From: Hydrogenophaga sp.
GTDB taxonomy: Bacteria; Pseudomonadota; Gammaproteobacteria; Burkholderiales; Burkholderiaceae_C
Direction: 5' to 3'
Length of the DNA stretch: 5,932 nt
Assembly: GCA_030684755.1 (NCBI GenBank)
Contig: JAUXXN010000220.1
Span: 1 to 5,932 of the forward strand
Position numbers and translations under genes: made by a program. Positions 4,856-5,932 of this stretch are shown piece after piece; position 1 is the stretch's first letter; each line of letters opens with the position of its first letter. The notes under the pieces are model-generated. The model saw only the letters and a program-made list of their open reading frames with translations, was not told where the DNA came from and searched no databases.

Positions 4856-5932
4856 ATGAACAACAACACATCTGCCGCCGGTTTCACGCCCATTGCTGCC
4901 CGGCCATCGCCGGTGCGCACCACCGGTTTGGTGGCTTGGTCACGCAGCAACCTGTTCAGCAGCATCGGCAACACGCTCACCACCCTGTTTGTATTGGCAC
5001 TGTGCATTTACAGCCTGCCGGGCATCTTGCAATGGGGCGTGGTGCAAGCCGTATTTGCACCCGACGCCAACGCCTGCCAAGCCGCCCGGGGCACCGGCGC
5101 CTGCTGGGGTGTGGTGGCTGAAAAATACCGTTTGATCTTGCTCGGGCGCTATCCGTTTGAAGAACACTGGCGCCCCGTGCTGGCCACCAGCCTCATGTTG
5201 GCAGGCCTGGTGGTGAGCTGCATCCGGGTGTTTTGGAAGCCCTGGCTGGCCATCATGTGGGTGGGCATCATGGCGGTGTTCTTTGCCCTCATGGGCGGCG
5301 GCGTGCTGGGTTTGTCTTCGGTGCGCACCGATTTGTGGGGCGGCCTACCGCTCACAGTGTTGCTGGCCACAGTGTCCATCTTCTTGGCCTTTCCGCTGGC
5401 CATTGTGGTGGCGCTGGGTCGGCGAAGCAATCTGCCCGCCATCCGCTCGGTCTGCGTGGTTTACATCGAACTGGTGCGCGGCGTGCCGCTGATCTCGGTG
5501 TTGTTCATGGCCTCGTTCATGTTCCCGCTGTTCATGCCACAAGGGGTGTCCATTGATGTGCTGACCCGCGTGGTGGTGGGCATAACGCTGTTTGCCGCCG
5601 CCTACATGGCCGAAATCATTCGCGGTGGCTTGCAAGCCATACCCAAAGGACAGCTGGAAGCCGCCGACACACTGGGCCTGAGTTATTGGCAGACCCAGCG
5701 CAAAGTGGTGCTGCCGCAGGCGCTCGCCATGGTGGTTCCCAGCATCATGAACAACTTCATTTCCATATTCAAAGACACCTCGCTGGTCACCATCGTGTCC
5801 ATGTACGAGCTGACCGGCGCTCTGTCGCTGGCTTTGAATTCTGATGTGGAATGGCGCCCGTTCAAGATTGAAGCCTACCTGTTCATCACCCTCGTCTATT
5901 TCGCTTTCTGCTTTGCCATGTCGCGCTACAGC
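4856..5932 (+). CDS. aapM: General amino-acid ABC transporter, permease subunit 2 (AapM/BztC type), C-terminus cut by window edge
   Basis: This is the second half of the membrane channel, open for all 359 codons visible to the right edge. AapM proteins are typically slightly longer than this, so only a short tail should be missing. Hydrophobic segments lie near residues 39-59, 108-124, 129-153, 163-187, 205-228, 238-258 and 337-356. A periplasmic loop with two cysteines (C74 and C83, the latter in GACW) follows the first helix. YIELVRGVPLISVLFMASFM (203-222) is the permease signature. The EAA loop reads EAADTLGLSYWQTQRKVVLP (268-287) and on to about 297, with the conserved glycine at 274, and contacts the ATPase. 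The ATG at 4856 lies 4 nt after the previous stop, with AAGGAG at 4840-4845 inside the upstream gene (10-nt spacer), so the two are coupled. The ATPase gene is expected directly downstream. Confidence 0.92.
   Translation, partial: MNNNTSAAGFTPIAARPSPVRTTGLVAWSRSNLFSSIGNTLTTLFVLALCIYSLPGILQWGVVQAVFAPDANACQAARGTGACWGVVAEKYRLILLGRYPFEEHWRPVLATSLMLAGLVVSCIRVFWKPWLAIMWVGIMAVFFALMGGGVLGLSSVRTDLWGGLPLTVLLATVSIFLAFPLAIVVALGRRSNLPAIRSVCVVYIELVRGVPLISVLFMASFMFPLFMPQGVSIDVLTRVVVGITLFAAAYMAEIIRGGLQAIPKGQLEAADTLGLSYWQTQRKVVLPQALAMVVPSIMNNFISIFKDTSLVTIVSMYELTGALSLALNSDVEWRPFKIEAYLFITLVYFAFCFAMSRYS

Noticed and set aside
1..5932. Mobile elements, CRISPR arrays, tRNA or rRNA genes, phage or toxin-antitoxin modules
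   Set aside because: I saw no transposase, integrase, regularly spaced repeat array, tRNA-like cloverleaf or rRNA sequence. All long coding stretches are explained by metabolic and transport genes.

Overview
The window reads as an ordinary chromosomal stretch of a G+C-rich Gram-negative bacterium. The proteins most resemble Betaproteobacteria, probably Burkholderiales/Comamonadaceae. That placement is inferred from codon use (strong preference for G or C at third positions), protein style and gene content; no rRNA or other marker gene is present. I see no mobile element, CRISPR array, tRNA or rRNA.

Layout. Two divergent gene groups leave a shared 303-bp control region (2248-2550). Leftward (minus strand) lies a putative three-gene lipid/CoA operon. 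It holds an AMP-forming acyl-CoA synthetase (517-2247), a small two-helix membrane protein of unknown function (214-480), and the N-terminal part of an AcuI/YhdH-type acrylyl-CoA reductase (248 down to the window edge). The small gene overlaps the reductase start by 35 bp, so the two are probably translationally coupled. Rightward (plus strand) lies an amino-acid ABC importer of the AapJQMP/BztABCD class. It holds the periplasmic binding protein (2551-3588), a hairpin terminator or attenuator (3604-3641), the first permease (3670-4851, GTG start) and the second permease (4856 to the right edge, nearly complete). The ATPase gene (aapP type) would be expected just beyond the right edge.

How the genes work together. 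The binding protein captures amino acids in the periplasm and delivers them to the heterodimeric permease. The hairpin after its gene probably keeps binding protein in excess over permease. The minus-strand operon would activate a carboxylic acid to its CoA thioester, while AcuI reduces acryloyl-CoA to propionyl-CoA. Whether the two enzymes share a pathway is not shown by the sequence.

The most interesting part is the control region. It contains a sigma-54-like -24/-12 element (2342-2357) pointing toward the transporter and a perfect 19-bp palindrome (2486-2504) that fits the GCAC-N7-GTGC pattern of NtrC sites. It also has two further inverted repeats and three roughly helically phased CTGAG boxes. 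Together these suggest nitrogen control of the transporter, but the NtrC-like site lies downstream of the promoter candidate, which is atypical. I found no convincing evidence of an entirely new biological system.
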